Of a DNA stretch of 64,000 bases, positions 43,676 to 52,595 are shown one piece after another. Origin of the DNA: Planococcus maitriensis (GTDB lineage: Bacteria > Bacillota > Bacilli > Bacillales_A > Planococcaceae); assembly GCF_003289925.1 (NCBI RefSeq), contig NZ_QLZQ01000001.1, positions 496,001 through 560,000 of the forward strand, given 5' to 3'. The position numbers were made by a program, and so were the translations under genes. Every line of letters begins with the position of its first letter. The first letter of the stretch is position 1. The notes below the pieces were generated by a model, which saw only the letters and a program-made list of their open reading frames with translations, had not been told where the DNA came from and ran no database searches.

Positions 43676-45205
43676 TCATTCTATTAATCCGACGAACTCT
43701 TCGACGTTTTCAAGTGTGCCTTCGATCGCCATTCCTTTATCGTGTAGGTTCTGCTCTTTCACCTTGATCAAGTGATCGAGTGTTTCTGAAGAAGCGAGGC
43801 CCAGGTCGTTTCGCAGCTTTTTCGTGTACAGCAAATCGTAATAAGTGACCAGGTTATAATCCTTGCCGCTCATTGTGCCATCCGGGCGCATTTGGTAAAT
43901 GATCGTGTTTTCATCATTGACCCATCCTGTGCCTGTGTGAAGGAGGGCAGCGAATTGATCCTCAGCGCTCTCCAGATATTTCGCATCCCCAAGATGGAGA
44001 TAGGCGTCGTACTGATAATTCATCAAGCTAAGTGCATGGTTCAGCGAACTGTGGGTATCATGCTCCATATCGAAATAATCCATTAAGTAATAACCTGGGC
44101 CTTGGGGAATCGTATAGCCGGCTTCAGTCATCTCGATCAGGAAATCGGCATAGACAGAGCGCTCTTGCGCATACGCATCGTATCCCAATTGTTCGGCGCG
44201 TTTTAATTGGGCGCGGAATAGATTGTCGTTATGCCTCGTGTCGATATAATTGGGGCCAATTCCATAAGAGCGTTCGAGCCAAGTGCTTGTGTAATCGCTA
44301 TGCCATAAACCGTCTTCGTTACGGGCAGTTTCCAAGGATGCAAACTGGGCACGGTTGATATTCTCCCAAATGCGGGAAGGGGCGGTTTCCAGCATGACGG
44401 CGCTGGCCCTTCCGCTCTGCCTGACAAGGGAGCGCACAAATGCACGGTCAGTTCTTGGGAAAATGGCATTCAACCCGTGCGACCATAAAGTATTGGGGGT
44501 GACCCAGCGGAATTCATCTGTAGCTATTTTATGGACTTGTTGAAATTCAGCTTCGCCATTCACCAACGCTTCGTCTGAAATCATCAGCCATGTCGAAAAA
44601 TTCTCTTCGCCAGGCTCGAATTGGACTGTGATTTCCCATGCCTCCTCGCCTGTCTTCAAACTTTCCGCTTCCCGCTGGAGTTCGATCACGCGGCTTACTT
44701 GGCCATCTTCGTAACTATGGGAAATATCGTTAAAATAGGCGGATGTGCCGACAAGCACGCTATTGGTTTCATTTTCGATATAGCGGAGGGTGGTCGACAA
44801 TGGATCGTCAAACTTCCGTTCCTTGCGATGTGGATACAATTCGGGCACCGTCTTGTCTTCCGTATAGTCAAGCGCGGGCTCGCCGGTGGCCGGAAGTTCG
44901 ACATGGATTGGCTCGAGGTACCCATCCGATGCCCCTTCAATATAGACCACCGCATCCCCATTCGGGAATTCCCGTGTCGTTATAGTGATCGTTGCTTGAT
45001 GATTTCCCGAATCGGAAATGGCATAGGCGGTTTTTGTTTGATATATATCTTCGATTGTCAGTTGTTCAGTATCGCCACTTGAAATGCTTTTACCGTTTGA
45101 AGTCAATTTGAACTCATTCTTGGCGGTGAAAGGCGAATAGGCGATAAGCAATAAGGCGATAAGTGCAATGCTGCTGAATAAAACAACCCGTTTTGTAAGA
45201 GTCAA
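43676..45205 (-). CDS. Membrane-anchored extracytoplasmic protein of unknown function
   Basis: Single-span membrane protein (509 aa from the TTG at 45205). One N-terminal membrane segment (residues about 6-24) anchors a large extracytoplasmic region. The N-terminal half is beta-rich, with an ISDSGNHQATITITTREFPNGDAVVYIEG-like stretch (split here: ISDSGNHQATITITT, REFPNGDAVVYIEG). The C-terminal half (about 265-509) is helical, with LERSYGIGPNYIDTRHND, THSSLNHALSLMNYQYDAYL and NLVTYYDLLYTKKLR, suggesting an (alpha/alpha) toroid like glycan lyases or epimerases. I do not recognise the family. The TTG is preferred because AAAGGA lies 8 bases before it; the longer ATG at 45232 would begin almost at the transcription start (TATAAT at 45242-45237). 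Confidence 0.75.
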   Translation of the reverse strand: MTLTKRVVLFSSIALIALLLIAYSPFTAKNEFKLTSNGKSISSGDTEQLTIEDIYQTKTAYAISDSGNHQATITITTREFPNGDAVVYIEGASDGYLEPIHVELPATGEPALDYTEDKTVPELYPHRKERKFDDPLSTTLRYIENETNSVLVGTSAYFNDISHSYEDGQVSRVIELQREAESLKTGEEAWEITVQFEPGEENFSTWLMISDEALVNGEAEFQQVHKIATDEFRWVTPNTLWSHGLNAIFPRTDRAFVRSLVRQSGRASAVMLETAPSRIWENINRAQFASLETARNEDGLWHSDYTSTWLERSYGIGPNYIDTRHNDNLFRAQLKRAEQLGYDAYAQERSVYADFLIEMTEAGYTIPQGPGYYLMDYFDMEHDTHSSLNHALSLMNYQYDAYLHLGDAKYLESAEDQFAALLHTGTGWVNDENTIIYQMRPDGTMSGKDYNLVTYYDLLYTKKLRNDLGLASSETLDHLIKVKEQNLHDKGMAIEGTLENVEEFVGLIE

Positions 45206-45467
45206 TAAAAAAATCCTTTCTATTTCTTTCATAGTCTTATTATAAGCTGAAATAGGAAATAAAATAAATAGATGAAAAATTGCTCAGTTAATACAGTTAT
45301 ATCCAGAAGGATTATTGAGCGAAGTGGCCTGCTTATAGACTGAAAGCTATCCAATACCCAAAGCTTTATTAAAAGCTTGTGAAGAAATGGTTAAGAATCC
45401 ATGAGATTCCGTATTTTTTCCATATTTTATAGTAGACTGTCCATAGAGATCTTCTATAGAAACGGAC
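45206..45467. other. Divergent intergenic region
   Basis: Promoters face both ways: TATAAT at 45242-45237 on the reverse strand, and a TATAGT-like -10 near 45428-45433 on the forward strand. No gene or other structure is seen. Confidence 0.45.
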
Positions 45468-46577
45468 GTGACAAGAATGCAGAAAATCGTGACATTATTA
45501 GCGGCAATAATGGTCGCCTTTACCGCTTTCCTCATTTGGCCGCAAAAAGACCAAGGCGAGGGTTTCGGGGACGCAGAAGCACCGGACCGGAAAGAAACAG
45601 CTTCGGCAGGCCCAGCACCGGAGAAAACGCCGGAACCGGAACCGTTTGAGTTAGCGCTGATCCACACGAACGATACCCATACCGTCCTGGATAATATCGC
45701 CCGCCGTGCCTCACTGATCGAAGAGATTCGAGGAGCGCACACGCATCATCTTTTATTATCGGCAGGGGACGTGACTTCTTGGGAAATCGGCCGAAAAGCC
45801 CAGGACTCGCTTGCCAATGCCGTCTTCATGAACCATCTTGATTATGATGGGATGGTGCTCGGAAACCATGAGTTCGACATAGGCGAAGGCGTGGTCGATC
45901 ACGGCCCGCTCAGCAGCTACGTAAAACACGCCGCGCACCCGGTTCTCGGCGCCAATGTCGACTTCTCGCAAGACCAATTCCTTGCGCCCTATGCTGACTA
46001 CAGCTATACGGGCGAGCCGGTCGATGGCCGTATCAATAAAGGCTTCGTACAAACAGTAGGCGGCGAACAGATTGGCATATTCGGCATCACGCAATACAAG
46101 GAAGTCGTGACGGTTCCAGGCGATGTCTCGTTTTCCGATTACACGCAAGCGGCCAAACAAGCTGTCGCCCATTTCGAATCAATCGGCATCGACAAGATTG
46201 TGGCACTGACCCATATCGGCATCGGCCATGACCGCACTTTGGCTGAGGAAGTACCAGGCATCGACGTCATCATCGGCGGCCACTCGCATGTCACCACCAA
46301 CCCGCCAAACCAAATCGGTGACACGCTCGTCGTCCAGACTGGTGAGTATGATACAAATCTCGGCGAACTGAAGGTGGTCTTTGACGAAGAAGGCAAGATC
46401 ATTGACCATTCAGGCAAATTGCACCCAACCAAAAACGCAGAAATCCATCCAGACACCGCACGCGTACAGGAATTGTTCGATGAAGCCACAGCACTCGGCA
46501 TCGTCAGCTACGAAGACTTTATCGGACATGTCATCAAAGCCGGCGAACTGGGTACATATGAAGCGTTTATCGAGTGA
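45468..46577 (+). CDS. Short 5'-nucleotidase-like metallophosphoesterase
   Basis: A 369-residue exported or membrane-anchored metallophosphoesterase. One N-terminal membrane segment (residues about 5-24) is followed by an acidic, Pro-rich linker (about 26-60). The phosphatase domain holds LIHTNDTHTVLDN, LLSAGDVTSW, VLGNHEFDIGEG, LTHIGIGHD and IIGGHSHVT. It closely parallels the N-terminal domain of the 5'-nucleotidase at 41 kb but stops about 80 residues after GGHSH. It has no substrate-binding C-terminal domain and no CWB2 repeats. The end is a clean stop followed by a terminator, so it is an intact short paralogue or a fixed truncation. GTG 45468 or ATG 45477 may start it; neither has a strong ribosome site. 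Confidence 0.8.
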   Translation: MTRMQKIVTLLAAIMVAFTAFLIWPQKDQGEGFGDAEAPDRKETASAGPAPEKTPEPEPFELALIHTNDTHTVLDNIARRASLIEEIRGAHTHHLLLSAGDVTSWEIGRKAQDSLANAVFMNHLDYDGMVLGNHEFDIGEGVVDHGPLSSYVKHAAHPVLGANVDFSQDQFLAPYADYSYTGEPVDGRINKGFVQTVGGEQIGIFGITQYKEVVTVPGDVSFSDYTQAAKQAVAHFESIGIDKIVALTHIGIGHDRTLAEEVPGIDVIIGGHSHVTTNPPNQIGDTLVVQTGEYDTNLGELKVVFDEEGKIIDHSGKLHPTKNAEIHPDTARVQELFDEATALGIVSYEDFIGHVIKAGELGTYEAFIE

Positions 46578-46582
46578 ATAGA

Positions 46583-46622
46583 GAACAGGCACCCATTTGC
46601 AATGAATGGGTGCCTGTTTTTT
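46583..46622 (+). terminator. Terminator of the short 5'-nucleotidase gene
   Basis: AACAGGCACCCATT pairs with AATGGGTGCCTGTT, followed by a T-run. Confidence 0.9.
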
Positions 46623-46639
46623 AATGAGGTGGGATACAT

Positions 46640-47205
46640 GGAATGACAAGGAGAGAGTAGAAAAGCTTCCTCTTTTCGACTGCGCTCCAATGGCTGCTTT
46701 CCGGGGGGGCGGGTGTTGAGCCAACGCGCCAATGAAAAAACCTGCGACATATCTGCAAACAGATATGTCGCAAATGAATAAGCTCAGCTCCCCTTCACTT
46801 ATTCATTCGCTCGGTCCCCCAGGAGTCAGCCATTTCCGCTCCGTCTCTAGTTTTAGAGGAGAAGAAAACTTCTTCATTCCACTCATTGTTATGTATGAAA
46901 TTGCGTCCTGTATTATAGCCTATATCTTTTGGAAAAAAGACAATGCAATTATGTGTGCTAATTCACCACAAGCTTTTCGATTCAAACAGTACAGCACCAG
47001 ACGTTGCGTTCCGGGAAGCGATTCCCCCGCTAGCCGGCAACCTGATATAGAAGCAGATCCGATTAAACAATCTACAACAATGAAATCTCTCAGCCAGCCG
47101 GCGCCAAGGGTGAGCCGACGCAGTAAGACAGGTGCTCTTCCTGGCTTGCAGCAGGAGGCCAACCCAAAGCAAGGCGGCGACTACTGGAATGAAGCTAAAA
47201 TCTAA
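46640..47205 (+). repeat. Composite dispersed repeat, copy 4
   Basis: The A module (about 46655-46860) opens GAAAAGCTTCCTCTTTTCGA and closes with TCCGTCTCTAGTTTTAGAG. It carries an extra internal hairpin (TGCGACATATCTG/CAGATATGTCGCA, 46742-46773). The linker has AAATTGCGTCCTG and TTCCGGGAAGCGATTCCCCC (47006-47025). The B module (47080-47190) contains AATGAAATCTCTCAGCC, GGCGCCAAGGGTGAGCCG and CCCAAAGCAAGGCGGCGACT. Open frames within it are repeat by-products. Confidence 0.85.
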
Positions 47206-47275
47206 CAAAGTAACAAGTCCACAAACAAACCCTCACTATCTTCTCCTGCATCTCCACACAAAATTCCCAACCCAT

Positions 47276-47309
47276 AAAAAAACCTCCTCCCGGAATCCCG
47301 GAAGAAGGG
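47276..47309 (-). terminator. Terminator of the reverse-strand glycan operon
   Basis: On the reverse strand CTTCTTCCGGGATTCCGGGAG forms a near-perfect hairpin ending GGAGG and followed by seven T residues. Confidence 0.85.
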
Positions 47310-47315
47310 CAAGCG

Positions 47316-48320
47316 TTAATACGAATCAACATCCGACTGCGACAAATGCCAATCGGACAGTTCGTCATATGAACCCGTGCCGGTGAAATCCTTGATGACA
47401 AACGGCATCGGGCTATTGATATGGAAAAAGCCGGCTTTCTTGAGTGCGCGGTAGCGCGGGCTGTCCGGCACTGCCCAGCAATTGAGCGCATCCGCTTTTG
47501 TGAAGCGGCGGATGGCTTTCAATTGGTCCGCAATGATGGCTTCATCGTTCGGGCCGAACAAATCGACAATCGTCGCGAACGTAACCCCATTATCTTTCGT
47601 CTCCTCATGCAGCACGCAATAGCCTTCTGCATAGCCATTCTGTTCCAGCGTATACACTTGGTAATCCTTCGTCGGGTGGTCCAGGAAGCGGCGTTGGAGA
47701 TAATCGCCATTTCGTTTTGCATGAAGCGGGTACTGTTTTTCGAAACGCCCGTACAGCATATCCGCCACCGCGAGACGGTCGCCAAGTTCACGCAAATGAT
47801 GCGTGCTCTTTTTCGGGACGCTGACAGAGAATGCTTTATCGAGCGGGGCCTGGATCTTTTTCAATTTGCCTACTTTTGCCGCAAGCAGAGCGCCTGGCTT
47901 GTTGACGGCAAGAAAGCGGGGAACGTTTCCGAGATCCTTGCCGCCAGCCACTTTCATGAACACTTGCTTCGCCGTTTCAGCAGGGAAGCCGTAAAGGATG
48001 TCAAGCCCCTCGGCTTCACATTCCTGGGTCATGCGGGAAACGATTTGGTTATAGATGCCGCGGCCTTGGAAATCTGGATCGACCATGATGTCGACCCGTT
48101 CGCCAAGCAGCAGTTCCTTGCCTTGCTTCCGAGCAGTGAGCTTCAAGAATGCGGCGTGGCCGTTGATCTGGCCGTCTTGTTCTGAGACGACGATCGTGGC
48201 ACTCTCCGGAAATGTTTCGAACTTCCATTGCCATTCGGCAAGCGAACGTTTTTTGCTGAACACTTTCTCGTAAAGGGCGTTGATGCCAGTTTCATCGCCT
48301 GGCTGGTATAGGCGGATCAT
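47316..48320 (-). CDS. GNAT family acetyltransferase
   Basis: A 334-residue soluble protein with an N-terminal GNAT fold. MVDPDFQGRGIYNQIV near residues 78-93 is the acetyl-CoA loop (Q/RxxGxG/A form QGRGIY), preceded by the LLLGERVDIMV strand. The C-terminal half (about 165-334) is a second domain of unknown role. Its ATG overlaps the stop of the O-antigen-ligase-like gene by four bases, so it is the last cistron of a polysaccharide operon and may acetylate a sugar amine or the glycan precursor. Substrate not determined. Confidence 0.85.
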   Translation of the reverse strand: MIRLYQPGDETGINALYEKVFSKKRSLAEWQWKFETFPESATIVVSEQDGQINGHAAFLKLTARKQGKELLLGERVDIMVDPDFQGRGIYNQIVSRMTQECEAEGLDILYGFPAETAKQVFMKVAGGKDLGNVPRFLAVNKPGALLAAKVGKLKKIQAPLDKAFSVSVPKKSTHHLRELGDRLAVADMLYGRFEKQYPLHAKRNGDYLQRRFLDHPTKDYQVYTLEQNGYAEGYCVLHEETKDNGVTFATIVDLFGPNDEAIIADQLKAIRRFTKADALNCWAVPDSPRYRALKKAGFFHINSPMPFVIKDFTGTGSYDELSDWHLSQSDVDSY

Positions 48321-49780
48321 AAGGATTCACCGTCATCCTGCAGGCCGAAGTCTTCACGGCGGGACGCTGCGGCCAAGAGTGCAAAGAACGCAAGCCCGAA
48401 AATATCGGATTCCCATAAGTTGTAGACAATTCCCATGAAATACGCGCCGAGCAAGATGCTGGCAGTCAATGAATACAGATAGCTTTCTTTATGCTTCTTC
48501 GCATACCGCCAAAGCATCGACAATAGGAAGGCGGCAAAGGCGATCACGCCGAGCACGCCGGTTTGGACGATGATTTGGATATATTGGTTATCGGAATAGA
48601 ATTTATGGCCGATTTCGTATTCATCGTAGATCGGCGAACCGTTCGAAAGGGTAGTGGAATCGCCGAACGTGGCAAATCCGGTCCCGATGATCGGATGATC
48701 CTTGAATACTTCGAAGCCGGTTTTGACGATGAACAAGCGGCCGGAACTTTGGCTGCCGGTGACAGTATCTTCACTGAAAGTACTGCCGATGCGGTCACGG
48801 AACCCGGACTCGCCGCCGACGTCGAATTGCTGGATATTGTTCACTTTTTCGGAACCGATGTCTGTGCTTTCAAAGTAATTGGTCAAAAGATTCAGCGGCA
48901 GCACGACGAGGACGAGTGCGATTACCAAGTATTTGACGAAGTCGATGAGCACTTTCATCTTGCGTGTCATGATCAGGAATGCGGCGGCAGCGATCAAGAA
49001 ACCTAGCCATGTACCGCGTGAATACGTCAACACAAGAATCCCGACCAGGAAGACATTCAGGATGTCCATATAGCGCGGGTTGAATTCCTTCAATTTATTC
49101 TTCGCATAATAGAAGGCGATGAACGCGAACATCAAATAGATGCCGAGCACGTTCGGGTTGCCGAGCATGCCGTAGATACGCACGCGGTTTTTCGCCGACA
49201 AGGCCATTGCCTGCCAGGATTCAGGCAGGAAGAAATTACGGATGGACAATTTTTCAGCCATTGCCTGGATGATGACCAGGATTGCTGTCCAGACGAAGAT
49301 CCACACGAGATTGACCAAATCCTTGCGCGTGATCCCCAGGCGATAGACGATGTAATAGACAAGGTAAAAGAGCAGGAATTGGCGCAAAGTCATCGCAATC
49401 AGGACCGGGCTGATGCCTGTGATGAGTGCGGAAATCGAACCGATGGCAAGGAATGCGAAATAAGCATATTCGAAATTTTTGAAGTGGAATAATTGCCCGA
49501 TCGATTTACGGTTCATCCAGAAAACGTGGAACAGCGCACCGAATACGAGGGCTTCGGTCAAGTAATTGAGTCCTGGATTGTACTGCGTGATAAATTCACG
49601 GATCGGGATGTAGACGAACAGCAGCAGGATGCCGTGTTTCGGGTTGATGAACGCATAGGCGAACAACACCACTGTCAGGGCATAACCGATGATGGGGAAC
49701 TCTGTATACCCTATTAGCATGATCGCGATCAAGGCGATGAGCCAAAACCATTTTTCGTTATCGTTCTTAAAAAAGTTCAT
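48317..49780 (-). CDS. O-antigen ligase/polymerase-like membrane protein
   Basis: A 487-residue polytopic protein with about 11-12 membrane segments and one large extracellular loop (residues about 295-390), the plan of Wzy/WaaL proteins. The loop contains SGRLFIVKTGFEVFKDHPIIGTGFATFGDS, split as SGRLFIVKTGFEVFKDHP and IIGTGFATFGDS, the Wzy_C signature where a catalytic Arg/His typically lies. It would polymerise or transfer lipid-linked glycan at the outer face. ATG 49780 was chosen because GGAGG lies six bases before it. The gene is coupled to the GNAT gene downstream. Confidence 0.88.
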   Translation of the reverse strand: MNFFKNDNEKWFWLIALIAIMLIGYTEFPIIGYALTVVLFAYAFINPKHGILLLFVYIPIREFITQYNPGLNYLTEALVFGALFHVFWMNRKSIGQLFHFKNFEYAYFAFLAIGSISALITGISPVLIAMTLRQFLLFYLVYYIVYRLGITRKDLVNLVWIFVWTAILVIIQAMAEKLSIRNFFLPESWQAMALSAKNRVRIYGMLGNPNVLGIYLMFAFIAFYYAKNKLKEFNPRYMDILNVFLVGILVLTYSRGTWLGFLIAAAAFLIMTRKMKVLIDFVKYLVIALVLVVLPLNLLTNYFESTDIGSEKVNNIQQFDVGGESGFRDRIGSTFSEDTVTGSQSSGRLFIVKTGFEVFKDHPIIGTGFATFGDSTTLSNGSPIYDEYEIGHKFYSDNQYIQIIVQTGVLGVIAFAAFLLSMLWRYAKKHKESYLYSLTASILLGAYFMGIVYNLWESDIFGLAFFALLAAASRREDFGLQDDGESL

Positions 49781-49804
49781 AATATCCTCCAGATGCATTT
49801 ATAA

Positions 49805-50683
49805 TTAGCGGCTTTGATAAATCGCCTTTTTCAATTTCAAATTCTTGAAAATCGCCCACCACAAAGTGACAGTGCGGTTTGCTTGCTTGAAATGCTTTTC
49901 GTATTGGCGGTCTTCGGCCTTCAGGTGGTCGGCCGCCTGGATGAACTGCTGTGGCGTGTTTTCGATGAAAGTTTCCACGTAGCGCGCATGTGCTGCGTTG
50001 GTCTGCGCAGCTTTGATCTCCGCAAGCGCAAGAAACCCATCGAATGCGATCACTTGGCTTTTGAACGCTTCGGTAGCGCGTTGTTTGAGCGGAAATTGAT
50101 CCGTAATGTCCAGGATACAATTGATTTCCTCCGGCGGTACAGGGCAATTGATCTCATATTCGCGCACGATTGCCGGCTGATGGGCCGTATGCTTAAGTGC
50201 GTCGGCCACCAAATGCGCGCTGTAGACATGATCGGGATGGGCGTCGATCAAGCTCGTCGTATAGATTGTATCAGGGCGGATCTCGTCGATCAGCTCCCCG
50301 AAGCGGGCGCTTGTTGTGACGTGTTTGATCTCGCTATCGGGATAATCGAGGTAACGAACGTCCGTAAAACCGAGCAAGTCCTGGATTGAACGCAACTCCT
50401 GTTTACGGGTTTCGGCCAATGCATCGGCTTCCACAGGGGCAGCATTGCTATTTTTGCCATCGGTGATGATGGCGATGGTGACTTGCGCCCCGGAATCGGC
50501 ATAGCGGCGGATGGTCCCGCCGAGCCCGATCGTTTCGTCGTCGATATGCGGCGCGAATACCAATACGCGCTTGGCCGGTTCAAGGGGAGTGAGCGGCTTA
50601 TCCGCTTTGTAAAAGCGTTTCAAGGATGTTTTGATCGCCGGATTCAGCACCGGCGCAGCGTTTTTTATTAATGCCTGTTTCAT
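49805..50683 (-). CDS. PIG-L (LmbE-like) deacetylase
   Basis: A 292-residue zinc de-N-acetylase. The metal motif is APHIDDETIGLGG near residues 49-61 (His and Asp ligands, with the catalytic Asp), and the third ligand is in DAHPDHVYSAH near 156-166. No signal peptide is seen, so it acts on a cytosolic or lipid-linked GlcNAc-type sugar before export. It is the second gene of the reverse-strand operon, 15 bp after the flippase stop. AAGGAG lies about 12 bases before the ATG. Amino sugars freed here would give the glycan positive charge (inference). Confidence 0.88.
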   Translation of the reverse strand: MKQALIKNAAPVLNPAIKTSLKRFYKADKPLTPLEPAKRVLVFAPHIDDETIGLGGTIRRYADSGAQVTIAIITDGKNSNAAPVEADALAETRKQELRSIQDLLGFTDVRYLDYPDSEIKHVTTSARFGELIDEIRPDTIYTTSLIDAHPDHVYSAHLVADALKHTAHQPAIVREYEINCPVPPEEINCILDITDQFPLKQRATEAFKSQVIAFDGFLALAEIKAAQTNAAHARYVETFIENTPQQFIQAADHLKAEDRQYEKHFKQANRTVTLWWAIFKNLKLKKAIYQSR

Positions 50684-50698
50684 AATGCGAAAAACTCC

Positions 50699-52225
50699 TT
50701 ATGATTTTCTGAGCTTGCTGATGAGGAAGCGGGCGATCTCCGTTTTCAAGGCCAGCGCCGCGATCACATAGACAATGGCGCCAACGATGGCAGTCAAGGC
50801 GAATCGGATATAGATGTGCAGGTCTTCAAGAATTCCTGAAGCGAGCCACAAGGCCAATAGCATAGCAGCGGTCGCCGCAAAAATCTTGGCTGCGTCTTTT
50901 ACGATAAAGCGGGAGTTGAGCTTGCCCTGCGTCCGGTTGAAGACAATCCAGTTGAGCGCGAAATAGACGAGCGCCATGACGGACGAGGCGAGCGGAATCG
51001 CCAAATACGAATCGAGCAATGCGATGAACAGGAAGTTCAAGGCGACATTTAGCGCGATCGAGAACAAGGAAATGCGCAAGATGACATGGCCTTTCTTTTT
51101 CGAATAGAAGGCTTTGTTCAGGATGTTCTGCAAACTGAAGAACAGCACCGATCCCATATAGAGATAACCGACTGTCGCAGTGGCCGCCGTCGCGTCCGCC
51201 GTGAAGGCCCCGCGCTCGTAGACGATCGTGATGAGATCTTCCATCAGCCACATCATTCCCGCCACAGCAGGAAGCAAAACCAGAAGCGTCAGCATCAAGC
51301 CGTATTCGATGCCTTGCTTGAAGCTTTTCTCGTTGGCGTTCGCGATCGCTTTCGACAGGATCGGGAAGATGATCGTCCCGATTGTCACGCCGATGATCGC
51401 CTGCGGGAAGTGGACGATGTTTTTCGCGAAGTTGATATAGTTGATCGCGGAATCGCTGAACGAGCCGGCGAAAATATTATCGATCGTCAAGTTGACTTGC
51501 CCGACCATGACCGTGATGGCGACAGGCACAAAAATGATCGAAAACGGCTTGATCTCTTCCCAGTCGAGCTTACCGAACACTTTATGGCTGTCTTTCGGGA
51601 CGAACCATAAACGCTTGACGATATACGACAATAGCGCGCCGGTCAAATAACCGAAGGCGAGCGAGTAGGCCCCGAGCTCATCAGCGAATAGAACGGCACC
51701 GAGAATGGTGCTTCCGATGACGATGATCTGCGAGATGACCGATAGCGAGAACTTGCTTTCTGCGTCGAGATAGGCTTCGTAAACCGAGTTCAATGAAACA
51801 AGGAACACGGCGATGAAAAAGACGACCGCTAGGCCGACACTCAACTTGATGGCCTCAGCCTGAAGGCCGGGCTCCAGGTTGGAAAACGGGAATAGCTGCG
51901 GCAATAGTAGCGGTGAGACCACAACGCCAATGACGGAGACGATGAAGCCGAGCACCATCGTCCCGCGGATGATCTGCGAGAAATGATGATGGCCCTTGCC
52001 GTCCGCCTGTGCATGGATGAAACTTGGCACGAACGCGTTCTTCATGCCGGTCGTGAAAAACAGTATGAACATATTCGGCAATGTGAAGGCCGCGAAGTAT
52101 GCTGCCGACTGATAGGAATCCCCAAACTGGAAGGCGATCACCATATCGCGCAGCAATCCTGAAATTTTCAGGAACAGCGAAGCGATGACGAACAAAATGC
52201 CGGTAAGTGCGAGTTTTCTGCCCAA
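50699..52225 (-). CDS. MurJ/MviN-family lipid-linked glycan flippase
   Basis: A 508-residue protein with 14 predicted membrane segments, of the MVF branch of the MOP superfamily. The start SLFLKISGLLRDMVIAFQFG carries the MurJ-type Arg pair motif, and further hallmarks are the YERGAFTADAT-like loop, close to the MurJ ERG motif. MurJ flips lipid II, but family members next to sugar genes often flip other undecaprenyl-PP glycans. Position at the head of this operon supports the latter. The start is TTG behind AGTAGGAT. Only one copy is visible here; the true lipid II flippase may be elsewhere. Confidence 0.85.
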   Translation of the reverse strand: MGRKLALTGILFVIASLFLKISGLLRDMVIAFQFGDSYQSAAYFAAFTLPNMFILFFTTGMKNAFVPSFIHAQADGKGHHHFSQIIRGTMVLGFIVSVIGVVVSPLLLPQLFPFSNLEPGLQAEAIKLSVGLAVVFFIAVFLVSLNSVYEAYLDAESKFSLSVISQIIVIGSTILGAVLFADELGAYSLAFGYLTGALLSYIVKRLWFVPKDSHKVFGKLDWEEIKPFSIIFVPVAITVMVGQVNLTIDNIFAGSFSDSAINYINFAKNIVHFPQAIIGVTIGTIIFPILSKAIANANEKSFKQGIEYGLMLTLLVLLPAVAGMMWLMEDLITIVYERGAFTADATAATATVGYLYMGSVLFFSLQNILNKAFYSKKKGHVILRISLFSIALNVALNFLFIALLDSYLAIPLASSVMALVYFALNWIVFNRTQGKLNSRFIVKDAAKIFAATAAMLLALWLASGILEDLHIYIRFALTAIVGAIVYVIAALALKTEIARFLISKLRKS

Positions 52226-52595
52226 AACAAAATCCTACTTTCTTCAAATGGTTTAGCGGTGAAACGCGAAACCAAATTCTTTCCTTATATAATAGGAGCG
52301 ATAATCTCCCAATTCCATTTCCCTATCTTATCACGAAACCTCCCTTTTAGACGTCCCGGAGCCGATTATGTTGCGGAAAAATTCACATCTGATAAGGAAG
52401 TGGGCCTATGGGATTATATTGAAATGAATGTTGTGTCTAAAAACAGTTTCAGGACTATTGTGGAGGATAAAAAAGGAAGAAAGGTGAATAATTTGGGTAC
52501 AAATAGTTAGAATTTACAATTTATTAATAAAGCGCTTACAAATTTTTAGTATACTGGTTTCGTATGACAATAAATTATCAGAGGAGTGAAAGTTT
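52226..52595. other. Divergent intergenic region between flippase and nuclease genes
   Basis: An 83-codon frame at 52259-52510 opens with GTG but has no ribosome site and no recognisable domain, so it is not called. TATACTGG near 52551-52558 with an upstream TTACAA (52536-52541) may be the nuclease promoter. AGAGGAG (52579-52585) is the nuclease ribosome site. Confidence 0.4.

Noticed and set aside
46732-47205. 157-codon forward frame over composite repeat copy 4
   Set aside because: It is produced by the repeat itself, lacks a ribosome site and includes a hairpin insertion, so it is not a gene.
52259-52510. 83-codon frame between the flippase and the nuclease genes
   Set aside because: It has a GTG start without ribosome site, no recognisable domain and atypical composition.
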